This document shows positions 32,764 to 39,547 of a stretch of 39,547 bases of DNA, one piece after another. Location of the stretch: positions 1 to 39,547 of the forward strand of contig CAIQKV010000120.1 of the NCBI GenBank assembly GCA_903872505.1. Reading direction: 5' to 3'. Origin of the DNA: an uncultured Opitutia bacterium (GTDB taxonomy: Bacteria; Verrucomicrobiota; Verrucomicrobiia; Opitutales; Opitutaceae). Every line of letters starts with the position of its first letter. Position 1 is the stretch's first letter. The notes under the pieces are model-generated. The model searched no databases. It had not been told where the DNA came from and saw only the letters and a program-made list of their open reading frames with translations. A program made the translations under genes and the position numbers.

Positions 32764-33456
32764 TTACGGCCGCTTGGCCGGCGTCACGCCAGGCAGCGTG
32801 ATCTTCGGCGAGTCGTTGCCGCTTTCGGCCGGCGCGGCGGCCGCGGGTGCCGGGGCCGCCGCGGGGGCGGCGGTCGGGGCCGGACGATCCTTGTTAATCT
32901 CCTTGAGGACCTCGTCCGTGATGTCGTAGGCGGCATCGGAATACACGATATTCGAGACGCCGTTGAGCGTCATGCCGGACTTGTCGATCAGGATGGTCGC
33001 ACCTTTCCGCTTGGACACGTCCACGGAGATCTTGCTGATTTCCTCGAACATGAGGTCGTGGAAGGTCTTGACGCGCTGCTGCAGGGAATTGCGGGTGTTC
33101 TGCTGGAAGGTCTGCACCTCGGTCTGCTTCCGGCGGATATCCTCCAGCACCCGCTGGGCCTCACCCTTGGCCTTGTCCTTGGCCTCGGGCGCCGCCACGG
33201 GGTTGTTCGACTGTTCCTCCAGCTCCTTGTACCGCGCGACCAGGGCATTGCCCTCCCGGTTGAGGCGGTCGAGCTCCTCCTGGGCCTTCTGCTCGTCGCC
33301 GCGCAGCTTGGCGAGTTGTTCCTCGGTCTTGTAGTGGCTCTCGTACAGCTTGGCCAGGTCGACCACGAGGATCTTCGGCTCAGGCTGGGCGTGTGCAAAG
33401 AGGGCCGCCGCGCCAAAGGCCGACAGGGCGAACAGGGTTTGGATGGATTTTTTCAT
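32764..33456 (-). CDS. skp: OmpH/Skp-family periplasmic chaperone
   Basis: A 230-residue Skp/OmpH protein that holds unfolded outer-membrane proteins in the periplasm. A signal peptide (ending FAHAQ) is followed by the family's small beta core (ILVVDLAKLYESHYKTEEQ) and two long coiled-coil arms (about 40-140), then a core strand (ATILIDKSG...GVSNIVYSD). It has an extra C-terminal Pro/Ala-rich tail of about 45 residues, absent from E. coli Skp (about 160 residues), ending ITLPGVTPAKRP. Same strand, directly after bamA, whose product it serves. Confidence 0.88.
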   Translation of the reverse strand: MKKSIQTLFALSAFGAAALFAHAQPEPKILVVDLAKLYESHYKTEEQLAKLRGDEQKAQEELDRLNREGNALVARYKELEEQSNNPVAAPEAKDKAKGEAQRVLEDIRRKQTEVQTFQQNTRNSLQQRVKTFHDLMFEEISKISVDVSKRKGATILIDKSGMTLNGVSNIVYSDAAYDITDEVLKEINKDRPAPTAAPAAAPAPAAAAPAESGNDSPKITLPGVTPAKRP

Positions 33457-33497
33457 GGATGGGTGGGTGAAGCGATGGGGGGTTCAGTTAGGACGAA

Positions 33498-35882
33498 TCA
33501 ATAACGGGTGCCAAAGGAAAAATTAAACTGGCTGCCCTTCTTGTTGTACTTGTCGTGGGTGATGGGAAAGCCGAGGTCGAGGGCGAGCGGTGAACCGGCG
33601 ACAAAAAGATGCAGCCCGACGCCCCAGTCGTCGTTGTAATGAGCCGGGCTGAAGTCATACGCGTTCACGTTCACGAAACCGGCATCGTAGAAGACCGCGA
33701 ACCGGACCGGACTCACGATATCGAACTGGTACTCCAGGCTGAGGAAGCCGTAGGTCTTGCCGCCGACGGGGATGTTCGTGCCCGGAACCCGAGGACTGAC
33801 GTCGTGGTATTCGAAACCGCGCATGTCGGTCGGACCGCCGAGGTAGAAGGTCGAGTAGTACGGAACGGTCGTGCTGTTGCCGAACCGCTCGATGACGCCG
33901 CCGCGGCCGAGGAGGCTGATCACCTGCGTCTGGAATTCCGACACCTCGAAGAATTGTGAACTCCGCACTTCGAGCCGGTAGTTGTCCTCCCCGCCCCCCA
34001 GCGGGCCGCCCGCCAGGGCAATGCTGGCGGACAGATAATTGCCCTGGGTGGTGTTGATGATCTTGTCGCGGGTGTCGCGCACCGTGGTGAACGAGATCTT
34101 CGAGATCGTATTCTTGCCCGCCTGCGACGTGATGGTCGAGTTGGCGGCGGCGGTGATGTTGTCGATCGTGATGATGTCGTAGTTGTACGCCAGGGTGCCT
34201 TCGACCAACTCGAAGAGCCGTTTGCGAAGGTAGATCGTCCCGCCCTCATCCGTCTCGCGGTAATACTGGCTGTTGTAGTCGTTGCTGGTGTGGAAGATGC
34301 TGAATCCAAGCGCCAGCTCCCGCTGGAACAACCACGGTTCCTCAAAGGTGAGGATGGCTTCGTTCGACTGCTGCCCGAGTTGCAGGCGGAGGCGGAACTT
34401 CTGCCCATCACCCTGAAACAGGGAGCGGCGGTTGAAGAGGTCGAAGTTGGTCTGCGACACCTCGGCGAATACGCTGAGCCGGTCCAGCGAGCTGAAACCG
34501 GCGCCGAAGGTCAGGTTGCCGGTGCGCCCTTCCTTGACGGCGATGCGCAGGTTGCGCCGGCCCGGGATGTTGGTGTCCTGCGCCGTGACGTTCACATCGT
34601 CAAAGAAGCGTGTGTTCTCGAGCCGCAGCCGGCTGATCTTCATGCTCACGGTGTTGAACACGTCGCCGGGGCCCAGGGTGAGTTCACGCAGGATGACCGT
34701 GCTCTTGGACTTGGTGTTGCCCTCGATGACGATCGACTCGACGGTGAACTTTTCGCTCTCCTTCACCTGATACACGAGGTCGATGTTGCCGGTGGTGATG
34801 TTCGACTTGCGAGTGAGCTGGACCTGGGTGTCAAGGTGGCCGTCCCGGCCGTAGAACTCCTCCAGCCGCTCCCGGTCCTTGTCGATTTTTGACGGGCTGA
34901 AAATCGCCCCGCTTTTCTGGCGGAGGATGCGCTTGAGCAGCGCCTCGGGGTGCAGCTTGCTGCCGATGATGGAGATGTCCCCCACCCGGTACCGCCGCCC
35001 CTCGCTGACCGTGATGGTGATGATCAGGCGGTTGGGCTTGGGATAATCGAAGGCGATCTTTTCCGGCGCGATTTCCACGTCCAGAAAGCCCTGCTCCCGG
35101 TAGAAATCGCGCACCTTCTCCAGGTCGTCGTCAAACTGGTCGTCCTTGAAGACCCCCGTGTCGGTCAGCCAGGAAAACCAGGTCCATTTCCCGGTCTCCA
35201 TCTCCCCGAGGAGTTTCTTGGGCTTCACGTGGGCGTTACCCGCAAACTTGATCAGCTGGATGCGCACCTTCGGCCCCTCCTTGATCTTGAAGATCACGGT
35301 GCCGAAACTTGTGGCGCGGTTGCGCTCGATGGCGTAATTGACCGAAACTTGGTTGTAGCCGGCTTTCTGGTAGTACTGCCGGATTTTCTCCGCGTCGTCC
35401 TTCACCTGGCGCTCGTCCAGCGCGGTGTTGGGCTTGGTCTTGATCTCCTTTTCGAGTTTGCTGGACTTGATCTTCGTGTTGCCCTCGTACCGGACGGTCA
35501 GCACGCGAAACTTGGACGTGAGCTCGACCACCAGGTTGAGCGTGGTCTCGTTCACCGGCTCCTGCTTGATCTCGATTAGTTCAAACAGGCCGGTCTTGTA
35601 GAGCGACCGGATGTCGCGGTCGATCATCGAGGAGTCGAGCTCGGACCCTTCGCGCACCTGCATGTTCGCCCGCACAACCTGTTCATTGACAACGGCTGTG
35701 CCGATGAATTTGACCTTCACCGTGCCCACTTTGAAAACGGGGGTGCCCGGTTGCTGGCTCCGGCCCGGGGCCTGGGCGGCAGATTGCGCCAAGGCCGGTG
35801 TCCCGCACGCGGCAAGGATTAGGCCAATGGCAAGGGATGAGCCGGTGACCCACCGCAGCGGGTTACTGAGTAAAGTTTTCAA
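33498..35882 (-). CDS. bamA: Outer membrane protein assembly factor BamA
   Basis: A 794-residue BamA. After the signal come five POTRA domains (about 45-460; e.g. VKVKFIGTAVVNEQVVRANM, VRIQLIKFAGNAHVKPKKLL, FTVESIVIEGNTKSKSTVI) and a 16-strand beta barrel with the loop-6 motif MRGF (VRGF in most homologues) and C-terminal FNFSFGTRY with terminal aromatic residue. The only plausible start is a TTG at 35882 inside the last codons of dnaB (20-base overlap). The signal contains both a lipobox-like LAAC and a signal-peptidase I site ALAQ; the latter is expected for BamA. Confidence 0.95.
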   Translation of the reverse strand: MKTLLSNPLRWVTGSSLAIGLILAACGTPALAQSAAQAPGRSQQPGTPVFKVGTVKVKFIGTAVVNEQVVRANMQVREGSELDSSMIDRDIRSLYKTGLFELIEIKQEPVNETTLNLVVELTSKFRVLTVRYEGNTKIKSSKLEKEIKTKPNTALDERQVKDDAEKIRQYYQKAGYNQVSVNYAIERNRATSFGTVIFKIKEGPKVRIQLIKFAGNAHVKPKKLLGEMETGKWTWFSWLTDTGVFKDDQFDDDLEKVRDFYREQGFLDVEIAPEKIAFDYPKPNRLIITITVSEGRRYRVGDISIIGSKLHPEALLKRILRQKSGAIFSPSKIDKDRERLEEFYGRDGHLDTQVQLTRKSNITTGNIDLVYQVKESEKFTVESIVIEGNTKSKSTVILRELTLGPGDVFNTVSMKISRLRLENTRFFDDVNVTAQDTNIPGRRNLRIAVKEGRTGNLTFGAGFSSLDRLSVFAEVSQTNFDLFNRRSLFQGDGQKFRLRLQLGQQSNEAILTFEEPWLFQRELALGFSIFHTSNDYNSQYYRETDEGGTIYLRKRLFELVEGTLAYNYDIITIDNITAAANSTITSQAGKNTISKISFTTVRDTRDKIINTTQGNYLSASIALAGGPLGGGEDNYRLEVRSSQFFEVSEFQTQVISLLGRGGVIERFGNSTTVPYYSTFYLGGPTDMRGFEYHDVSPRVPGTNIPVGGKTYGFLSLEYQFDIVSPVRFAVFYDAGFVNVNAYDFSPAHYNDDWGVGLHLFVAGSPLALDLGFPITHDKYNKKGSQFNFSFGTRY

Positions 35883-37251
35883 AGCGGGTAATATCTCTAA
35901 GGAAAGTGAGCTTCAGTTCTCCTACCGGGCCATTTCGCTGCTTGGCAACGATTAACTCGGCCGAGTCCGTGGCGACTTGGAATTTTTCATCAGCATCTTT
36001 GGGGCGGGCGAGCATCAACACAACATCGGCGTCTTGCTCAATCGAGCCGGATTCGCGCAAGTCGGCCAGCCGGGGCGTGCGGTTCTCCTTTTCGGATGAG
36101 CGGTTCAACTGGCTTAATACAAGCACGGGGAGGCTGAGTTCCTTCGCCAGCGCCTTTAATCCGCGCGAAGCCTCGGCCACCTGCTGTTCCCGCGGCACCC
36201 GGGGATCGGTCGGGCTGAGCAACTGCAGGTAATCGACGATGATCAGGCCAAGTTTGTGCCGGGAATGCACCCGGCGGGCCTTCGCCCGCAGTTCCATGAT
36301 CGAAAGGTGGCTCGAATCGTCGATGAACAGCGGCGACTTGGAGAACTGGTCGGCCGCCTCCATCAGCTCGGCCTGCTCGGAGCCGTTCTTCGAGAGCAGG
36401 CCCTCGCGCAGGAGCTTCATGTTCACCTTGGCGCGGGAGCACAGCATGCGCAGCGCCAGCTGGGCGGCGCTCATTTCCAGCGAAAAGATCAGGGTGGCGA
36501 CGGGTTCACCCTTCCGCGGCAGGGCGGCCGCCTCGGCGATGTTCAACGCCAGCGAGGTCTTGCCCATCGAGGGCCGGGCCGCGAGGACGATCATCTCCGC
36601 GCGCTGGAAGCCCCACGTCAGCGTATCGAGGTCCTTGAAGCCGGAGGGTACGCCGGTGAGCTCGCCCTTCTTCATCATCATCTTGTTGATGACGGTCATG
36701 GCCTCATGCGTGGGTTCCTTCATCGCCTGCGCCGCGTCGGACACGCGATCCTGCGTCACGCGGAAGACGTCCTGCTCCACCTTGTCGATGAACTCCTCCA
36801 GCCCGCCCTGGTAGCTGTAGCAATCCTCCACCGCGCCGGTCGCGACCTTGATCAGTTCGCGCAGCAGGTAGAGCTCACGCACCTTGTCGATGAAGTACTG
36901 GGCCTGCGCCGTCGTCGGGATGCGGGCGCTGATCTGCGCCAGGTAGGCAAAGCCGCCGATGCTGTCGAGCTGGCGGGACGTCTTCAGTTCCTCGGCCAGG
37001 ATCGCGACGTCCACCGGCGGGTTCTTCTGATACAGCTCGCACAGCTTCTCAAAGATGAGCCGGTTGGCGGACGAATAGAATGCGGCGCTGGGCAGCTTGG
37101 CCTCGAGGCAGCGGGCGATCGTGTCGGAGCCGTCCAGCAGGCAGCACGACAGCAGGTATTCCTCGGCCTCGACGCTGTGCGGCGGGGTGCGGCCCACGAC
37201 GGCCGTGGGGGTCTCGGGACGGCGGGGAATGGGCGCGTTGGCTTCAGCCAT
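35863..37251 (-). CDS. dnaB: Replicative DNA helicase
   Basis: A 462-residue DnaB, the hexameric 5'-3' fork helicase. An N-terminal helical domain (about 25-170; PHSVEAEEYLLSCCLLD) precedes the RecA-like core with Walker A ARPSMGKT (Lys231), Walker B IIVDYLQLL and the LSQLNRSSE...PRLADLRESGSIEQDADVV region. No intein is present. The last 20 bases overlap the TTG start of bamA, so dnaB translation may drive bamA. Upstream is rplI, as in many bacteria. Confidence 0.96.
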   Translation of the reverse strand: MAEANAPIPRRPETPTAVVGRTPPHSVEAEEYLLSCCLLDGSDTIARCLEAKLPSAAFYSSANRLIFEKLCELYQKNPPVDVAILAEELKTSRQLDSIGGFAYLAQISARIPTTAQAQYFIDKVRELYLLRELIKVATGAVEDCYSYQGGLEEFIDKVEQDVFRVTQDRVSDAAQAMKEPTHEAMTVINKMMMKKGELTGVPSGFKDLDTLTWGFQRAEMIVLAARPSMGKTSLALNIAEAAALPRKGEPVATLIFSLEMSAAQLALRMLCSRAKVNMKLLREGLLSKNGSEQAELMEAADQFSKSPLFIDDSSHLSIMELRAKARRVHSRHKLGLIIVDYLQLLSPTDPRVPREQQVAEASRGLKALAKELSLPVLVLSQLNRSSEKENRTPRLADLRESGSIEQDADVVLMLARPKDADEKFQVATDSAELIVAKQRNGPVGELKLTFLRDITRFENFTQ

Positions 37252-37317
37252 GGCAGGCGGTCAAGTCAGGGGCGACGGCGGCGGGGCGGCAACAACGGGT
37301 TTTCAACAAGATGTTCG

Positions 37318-37352
37318 CAAAAAGCACGAAGGCCGCGTCTCGCGACGCGGCC
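37318..37352 (-). terminator. Hairpin with weak T-tract after rplI
   Basis: GGCCGCGTC (37331-37339) pairs perfectly with GACGCGGCC (37344-37352). On the minus strand it follows the rplI stop by 21 bases; a CTTTTTGC tract comes 8 bases after the stem, too far for an efficient terminator. It may attenuate transcription from rplI into dnaB. Confidence 0.45.
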
Positions 37353-37373
37353 CTCGGGGTAATGGTCGCCGGG

Positions 37374-37859
37374 TTATTTCTTCTCCTCGGCGGCCGGGAC
37401 AATCGGGTTCTCCGAGACGACGTCGAAGTTGAGCTCGACGGTGATCTCGGGGTGCAGCTTCACCTTCACCGTGTGCTTGCCGATCGTCTTGACCGGCGTG
37501 TGGAGGAGGACGCGGCGCTTCTCGATCACGAGGCCGGTGGCGGTGAGCTTGTCGTGGATGTCCGTGGCGGTGATGGCGCCGAACATCCGGCCGCCCTCGC
37601 CCGTCTTCACGGCGAAGGCCAGCGCGGTCTTCTCGAGCTTGCCGGCGAGTTCCTGCGCGCCGGTCAGCTCCTGGGCCTCGCGGAGGGCGCGGCGCTTCTT
37701 GAGCGCCTCGACCTGCTTGCGGTTGGCGCCGGTGAGCGGCACCGCGATGCCGCGGGGCAGGAGGTAGTTGCGGGCGTAGCCGGCGCGGACTTTGACTTGG
37801 TCGCCTTCGCCGCCGAGACCGTCGACGGGTTTGACGAGGAGAATATTGCTGTTGGCCAT
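37374..37859 (-). CDS. rplI: 50S ribosomal protein L9
   Basis: A 161-residue L9. The N-terminal domain shows NILLVKPVDGLGGEGDQVKVRAGYARNYLLPRGIAVP, the family signature, joined by a long helix to a C-terminal domain (GRMFGAITATDIHDKL). A short acidic/lysine tail (AAEEKK) is extra. In E. coli rpsR (S18) lies between rpsF and rplI; here it is absent and ssb precedes rplI directly. Confidence 0.96.
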   Translation of the reverse strand: MANSNILLVKPVDGLGGEGDQVKVRAGYARNYLLPRGIAVPLTGANRKQVEALKKRRALREAQELTGAQELAGKLEKTALAFAVKTGEGGRMFGAITATDIHDKLTATGLVIEKRRVLLHTPVKTIGKHTVKVKLHPEITVELNFDVVSENPIVPAAEEKK

Positions 37860-37909
37860 GGGACTGGTGGGTTAAAAAATTTCGGGACAGTTACGCGGGA
37901 GTGGCCGGA

Positions 37910-38389
37910 TCAAAACGGCACATCCTCGTCGAGGTTTTCCGCCGCCGGCGGCTTGGCCGCGCCGCTGCGCGGCGGGGGGGCGTGACGCTCGGGCGTGGTC
38001 TGGTCGACGCCCTCGGCGGGCGCGGCCGCGGCCCCGCCGCCGCCTCCACCCGCACCGCGGGTGGAGAGAAATTGCACGTTGTCGAGGACGACCTTGATCT
38101 TGCTGCGCTTCTGGCCGCTGGTCTTGTCCTCCCACTGGTCGAGCTTCAGGCGGCCTTCGACCATCGCGAGGCTGCCCTTGGTGAGGTATTTCGAGACGAG
38201 TTCACCCTGCTTGCCCCAGGCCTCGATGTCGACAAACGTCGTCTCGTCGCGGGTGGCGCCGGACTCGTCCTTGAACTGGCGGTTGACCGCGATGCCAAAC
38301 TGGCAGATGGCCGTGCCCTTGGGCGTGACCCGCAGTTCGGGGTCGCGCGTGAGGTTGCCGATGAGGAAGACTTTGTTGAGGTAAGCCAT
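37910..38389 (-). CDS. ssb: Single-stranded DNA-binding protein
   Basis: A 159-residue SSB. The OB fold (about 1-105: YLNKVFLIGNLTRDPELRVTPKGTAICQFGIAVN...) is followed by a Gly/Ala/Pro-rich flexible linker and the acidic partner-binding tip DEDVPF. The start is ATG 38389, giving the standard N-terminus; the frame further upstream is non-coding. Placed between rpsF and rplI, as in many bacteria outside the enterics. Confidence 0.96.
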   Translation of the reverse strand: MAYLNKVFLIGNLTRDPELRVTPKGTAICQFGIAVNRQFKDESGATRDETTFVDIEAWGKQGELVSKYLTKGSLAMVEGRLKLDQWEDKTSGQKRSKIKVVLDNVQFLSTRGAGGGGGGAAAAPAEGVDQTTPERHAPPPRSGAAKPPAAENLDEDVPF

Positions 38390-38414
38390 GGGGGAAGCGC
38401 AGGCGTCCGGGCCG

Positions 38415-38711
38415 TCAGGCGGACTGGACGAAGGTGCGGTAGACGCTGCTGTTGAGGCGGAGGCGCTCCTTGAGATGGCTGGGGCCGTCGGCCGGAGCGG
38501 AGAAATTGATGTGCACGTAGGTCGCGCCGGTGAACTTGCGGTCGGTGACGCGCACGAAGTCCTTCTTGCCGATGTTTTCCACGGCGGTGACATCGCCCTG
38601 TACGGCGGCGATCTCTTTCTTCACCCCTTCGATGATCTGTTCGATGGAGTCTTCCTTGCCGCGGTTATCGAGGATGAAGGTCGCGCGGTAGTTGCGTTTG
38701 GTCGGGTTCAT
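38415..38711 (-). CDS. rpsF: 30S ribosomal protein S6
   Basis: A 98-residue S6 with the ferredoxin-like plan: YRATFILDNRG, then EQIIEGVKKEIAAVQGDVTAVENIGKKD and YVHINFSA. Its ATG overlaps the pth stop by 4 bases (ATGA), so it is translationally coupled. In many bacteria S6 binds S18, whose gene is not nearby here. Confidence 0.93.
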   Translation of the reverse strand: MNPTKRNYRATFILDNRGKEDSIEQIIEGVKKEIAAVQGDVTAVENIGKKDFVRVTDRKFTGATYVHINFSAPADGPSHLKERLRLNSSVYRTFVQSA

Positions 38712-39292
38712 TTTGGTTCTCTGCGATTGAGCTGGTTCATGGCGACCTCGGTGCCGCGGGAAAGCAGCAGGTCGAGGCCTGAAAGGTATGGGTCGAGATG
38801 TTGAGTGAGGAGAATGTGCTGGTCGGGGGTGAACTTTCCGAGGACGAAGTCCTTGAGATCCATCTGCGGCGGCTCTTTCGGGCCGATGCCCAGGCGGTAG
38901 CGGACAAAGCCGTCGCCGAGGTGCTCGAGCAGGCTGGCCACGCCATTGTGCCCGCCGGCGCTGCCGGTGACGGAGACCTTGACGAGGCCGAGGTCGATCG
39001 TGAGGTCGTCGTAGACGGCCACGACCGAGGCAACCGGCACCCGGTAGAACCGCGCCAGCGCCCCGAGGGCGCGGCCGCTGTCGTTCATGAACGTCAGCGG
39101 CTTGGCGAGATAGCAGGTGCGGCCCGGCGCGGCGTCCCAGCGGGCGACCTCCGCCTCAAACTGCGGCTGGGGCTTCCACGTCAGGCCGTGTTTCTTGGCC
39201 AGGGCCTCGACCACGACCCAGCCAAGGTTATGGCGGGTTTTTTCGTAATCGCGGCCCGGGTTGCCGAGCCCGGCAACGAGCGTGATGGACAT
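38708..39292 (-). CDS. pth: Peptidyl-tRNA hydrolase
   Basis: A 194-residue Pth that frees tRNA from prematurely released peptidyl-tRNA. Motifs are GLGNPGRDYEKTRHNLG with catalytic His21, PLTFMNDSGRAL, and YDDLTIDLG with the catalytic Asp, then GGHNGVASLLEHLG and RYRLGIGP. It follows the partial rplY gene and precedes rpsF with a 4-base overlap, the conserved rplY-pth-rpsF order. Confidence 0.96.
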   Translation of the reverse strand: MSITLVAGLGNPGRDYEKTRHNLGWVVVEALAKKHGLTWKPQPQFEAEVARWDAAPGRTCYLAKPLTFMNDSGRALGALARFYRVPVASVVAVYDDLTIDLGLVKVSVTGSAGGHNGVASLLEHLGDGFVRYRLGIGPKEPPQMDLKDFVLGKFTPDQHILLTQHLDPYLSGLDLLLSRGTEVAMNQLNRREPK

Positions 39293-39310
39293 GACTCAAA
39301 GAACAATCGC

Positions 39311-39340
39311 CCCGCCCGCCGCGGTCAAGCGGCGGACGGG
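39311..39340 (-). other. GC-rich hairpin between rplY and pth
   Basis: A 12-bp stem with one mismatch (39311-39322 with 39329-39340, 6-base loop) in the 58-base gap. No T-tract follows on the minus strand, so it is more likely an mRNA stability or attenuation element than a terminator. Confidence 0.4.
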
Positions 39341-39350
39341 ACGGGAAAAC

Positions 39351-39547
39351 TTACTTCTTGGCGGGCGGAGTCGCCGGCTTGGCGGCGGCGGCACCAGCCG
39401 CGGCCTTGGCGGCACCGGCGGGGGCGGGAGCCTTCTTGTCGCCGGCCGCGGGGGCGGCGGCGCCAGGGGCGGCCTTCGCGTCGCCCGCGGCGGGGACGGC
39501 GGCACCGGGCACGGCAGCCGCGCCTTCGGCGGGCACGGCGGCGGCAC
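39351..39547 (-). CDS. Partial: Ala/Pro-rich C-terminal tail, probably of ribosomal protein L25
   Basis: Only the last about 65 codons are in the window, ending PAKPATPPAKK-type residues with TAA at 39351. The segment is nearly all Ala, Pro, Gly and Lys (AAGDKKAPAPAGAAKAAAG). By position directly upstream of pth it should be the C-terminus of rplY/ctc (L25, general stress type), which carries such low-complexity tails in several Verrucomicrobiota-type genomes from memory. The domain itself is outside the window, so the assignment is by context. Confidence 0.5.
   Translation of the reverse strand, partial: AAAVPAEGAAAVPGAAVPAAGDAKAAPGAAAPAAGDKKAPAPAGAAKAAAGAAAAKPATPPAKK

Noticed and set aside
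33498..35882. BamA as a lipoprotein because of LAAC in its signal
   Set aside because: A signal-peptidase I site (ALAQ) follows and BamA proteins are not lipidated; the LAAC is probably incidental.

Overview
The window looks like a chromosomal segment of a GC-rich, diderm member of the Verrucomicrobiota, most likely an Opitutaceae-type genome. Diderm evidence is a BamA-Skp-LpxD cluster and an ExbB/ExbD/TonB operon. The phylum is suggested by a protein of the Minf_1886 type (a family I recall as restricted to Verrucomicrobia and Planctomycetes), by several long palindromic intergenic repeats, and by the near-complete lack of Shine-Dalgarno sequences. I see no prophage, insertion sequence, CRISPR array or conjugative element. 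Nearly everything is housekeeping or envelope biology, so the interesting signals lie in gene arrangement, unusual protein variants and intergenic structure.

Layout. 1-3253 (+): palindromic repeats, an SGNH/GDSL hydrolase, a TlyA-type rRNA methyltransferase, NAD kinase and an AT-richer orphan lipoprotein. 3254-7062 (-): a tightly overlapping set of Minf_1886-type protein, two-repeat M16 zinc protease (with a frameshift in a C5 homopolymer) and a DUF3445/heme-dependent N-demethylase-like protein. 7197-7829 (+): a Fur-family regulator with a strong terminator, convergent with 7851-16195 (-), a translation cluster rpmI-rplT-pheS-pheT-gatC-gatA-gatB followed by a Tat-exported superoxide dismutase. 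16247-17944 (-): gamma-glutamyltransferase. 18134-18455 (+): tRNA-Lys, tRNA-Thr and tRNA-Gln.

18785-23713 (+): one operon of exbB, two exbD paralogues, tonB, a secreted TPR protein and two small membrane-anchored coiled-coil proteins, ending in a clear terminator, then tRNA-Pro. This is the most system-like unit in the window. 23909-30505 holds mixed genes: a UroD/cobamide methyltransferase-like protein, an SDR-DUF2867 fusion, a lipoprotein, an HTH/metallo-beta-lactamase-fold fusion with an altered metal motif, pyrE and a DegQ/HtrA protease. 30629-39547 (-): rplY(partial)-pth-rpsF-ssb-rplI-dnaB-bamA-skp, a terminator, then lpxD and prs. This joins translation, replication and outer-membrane biogenesis on one strand; dnaB and bamA overlap by 20 bases.

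The two large minus-strand clusters explain much of the window: one supplies charged Phe-, Gln- and possibly Asn-tRNA plus two 50S proteins, the other supplies ribosomal proteins, replication proteins and the outer-membrane assembly path. Across about 40 genes I could find a Shine-Dalgarno core at a usable distance for essentially only gatA; most starts follow pyrimidine-rich leaders such as CCC or CCAAC directly before ATG.
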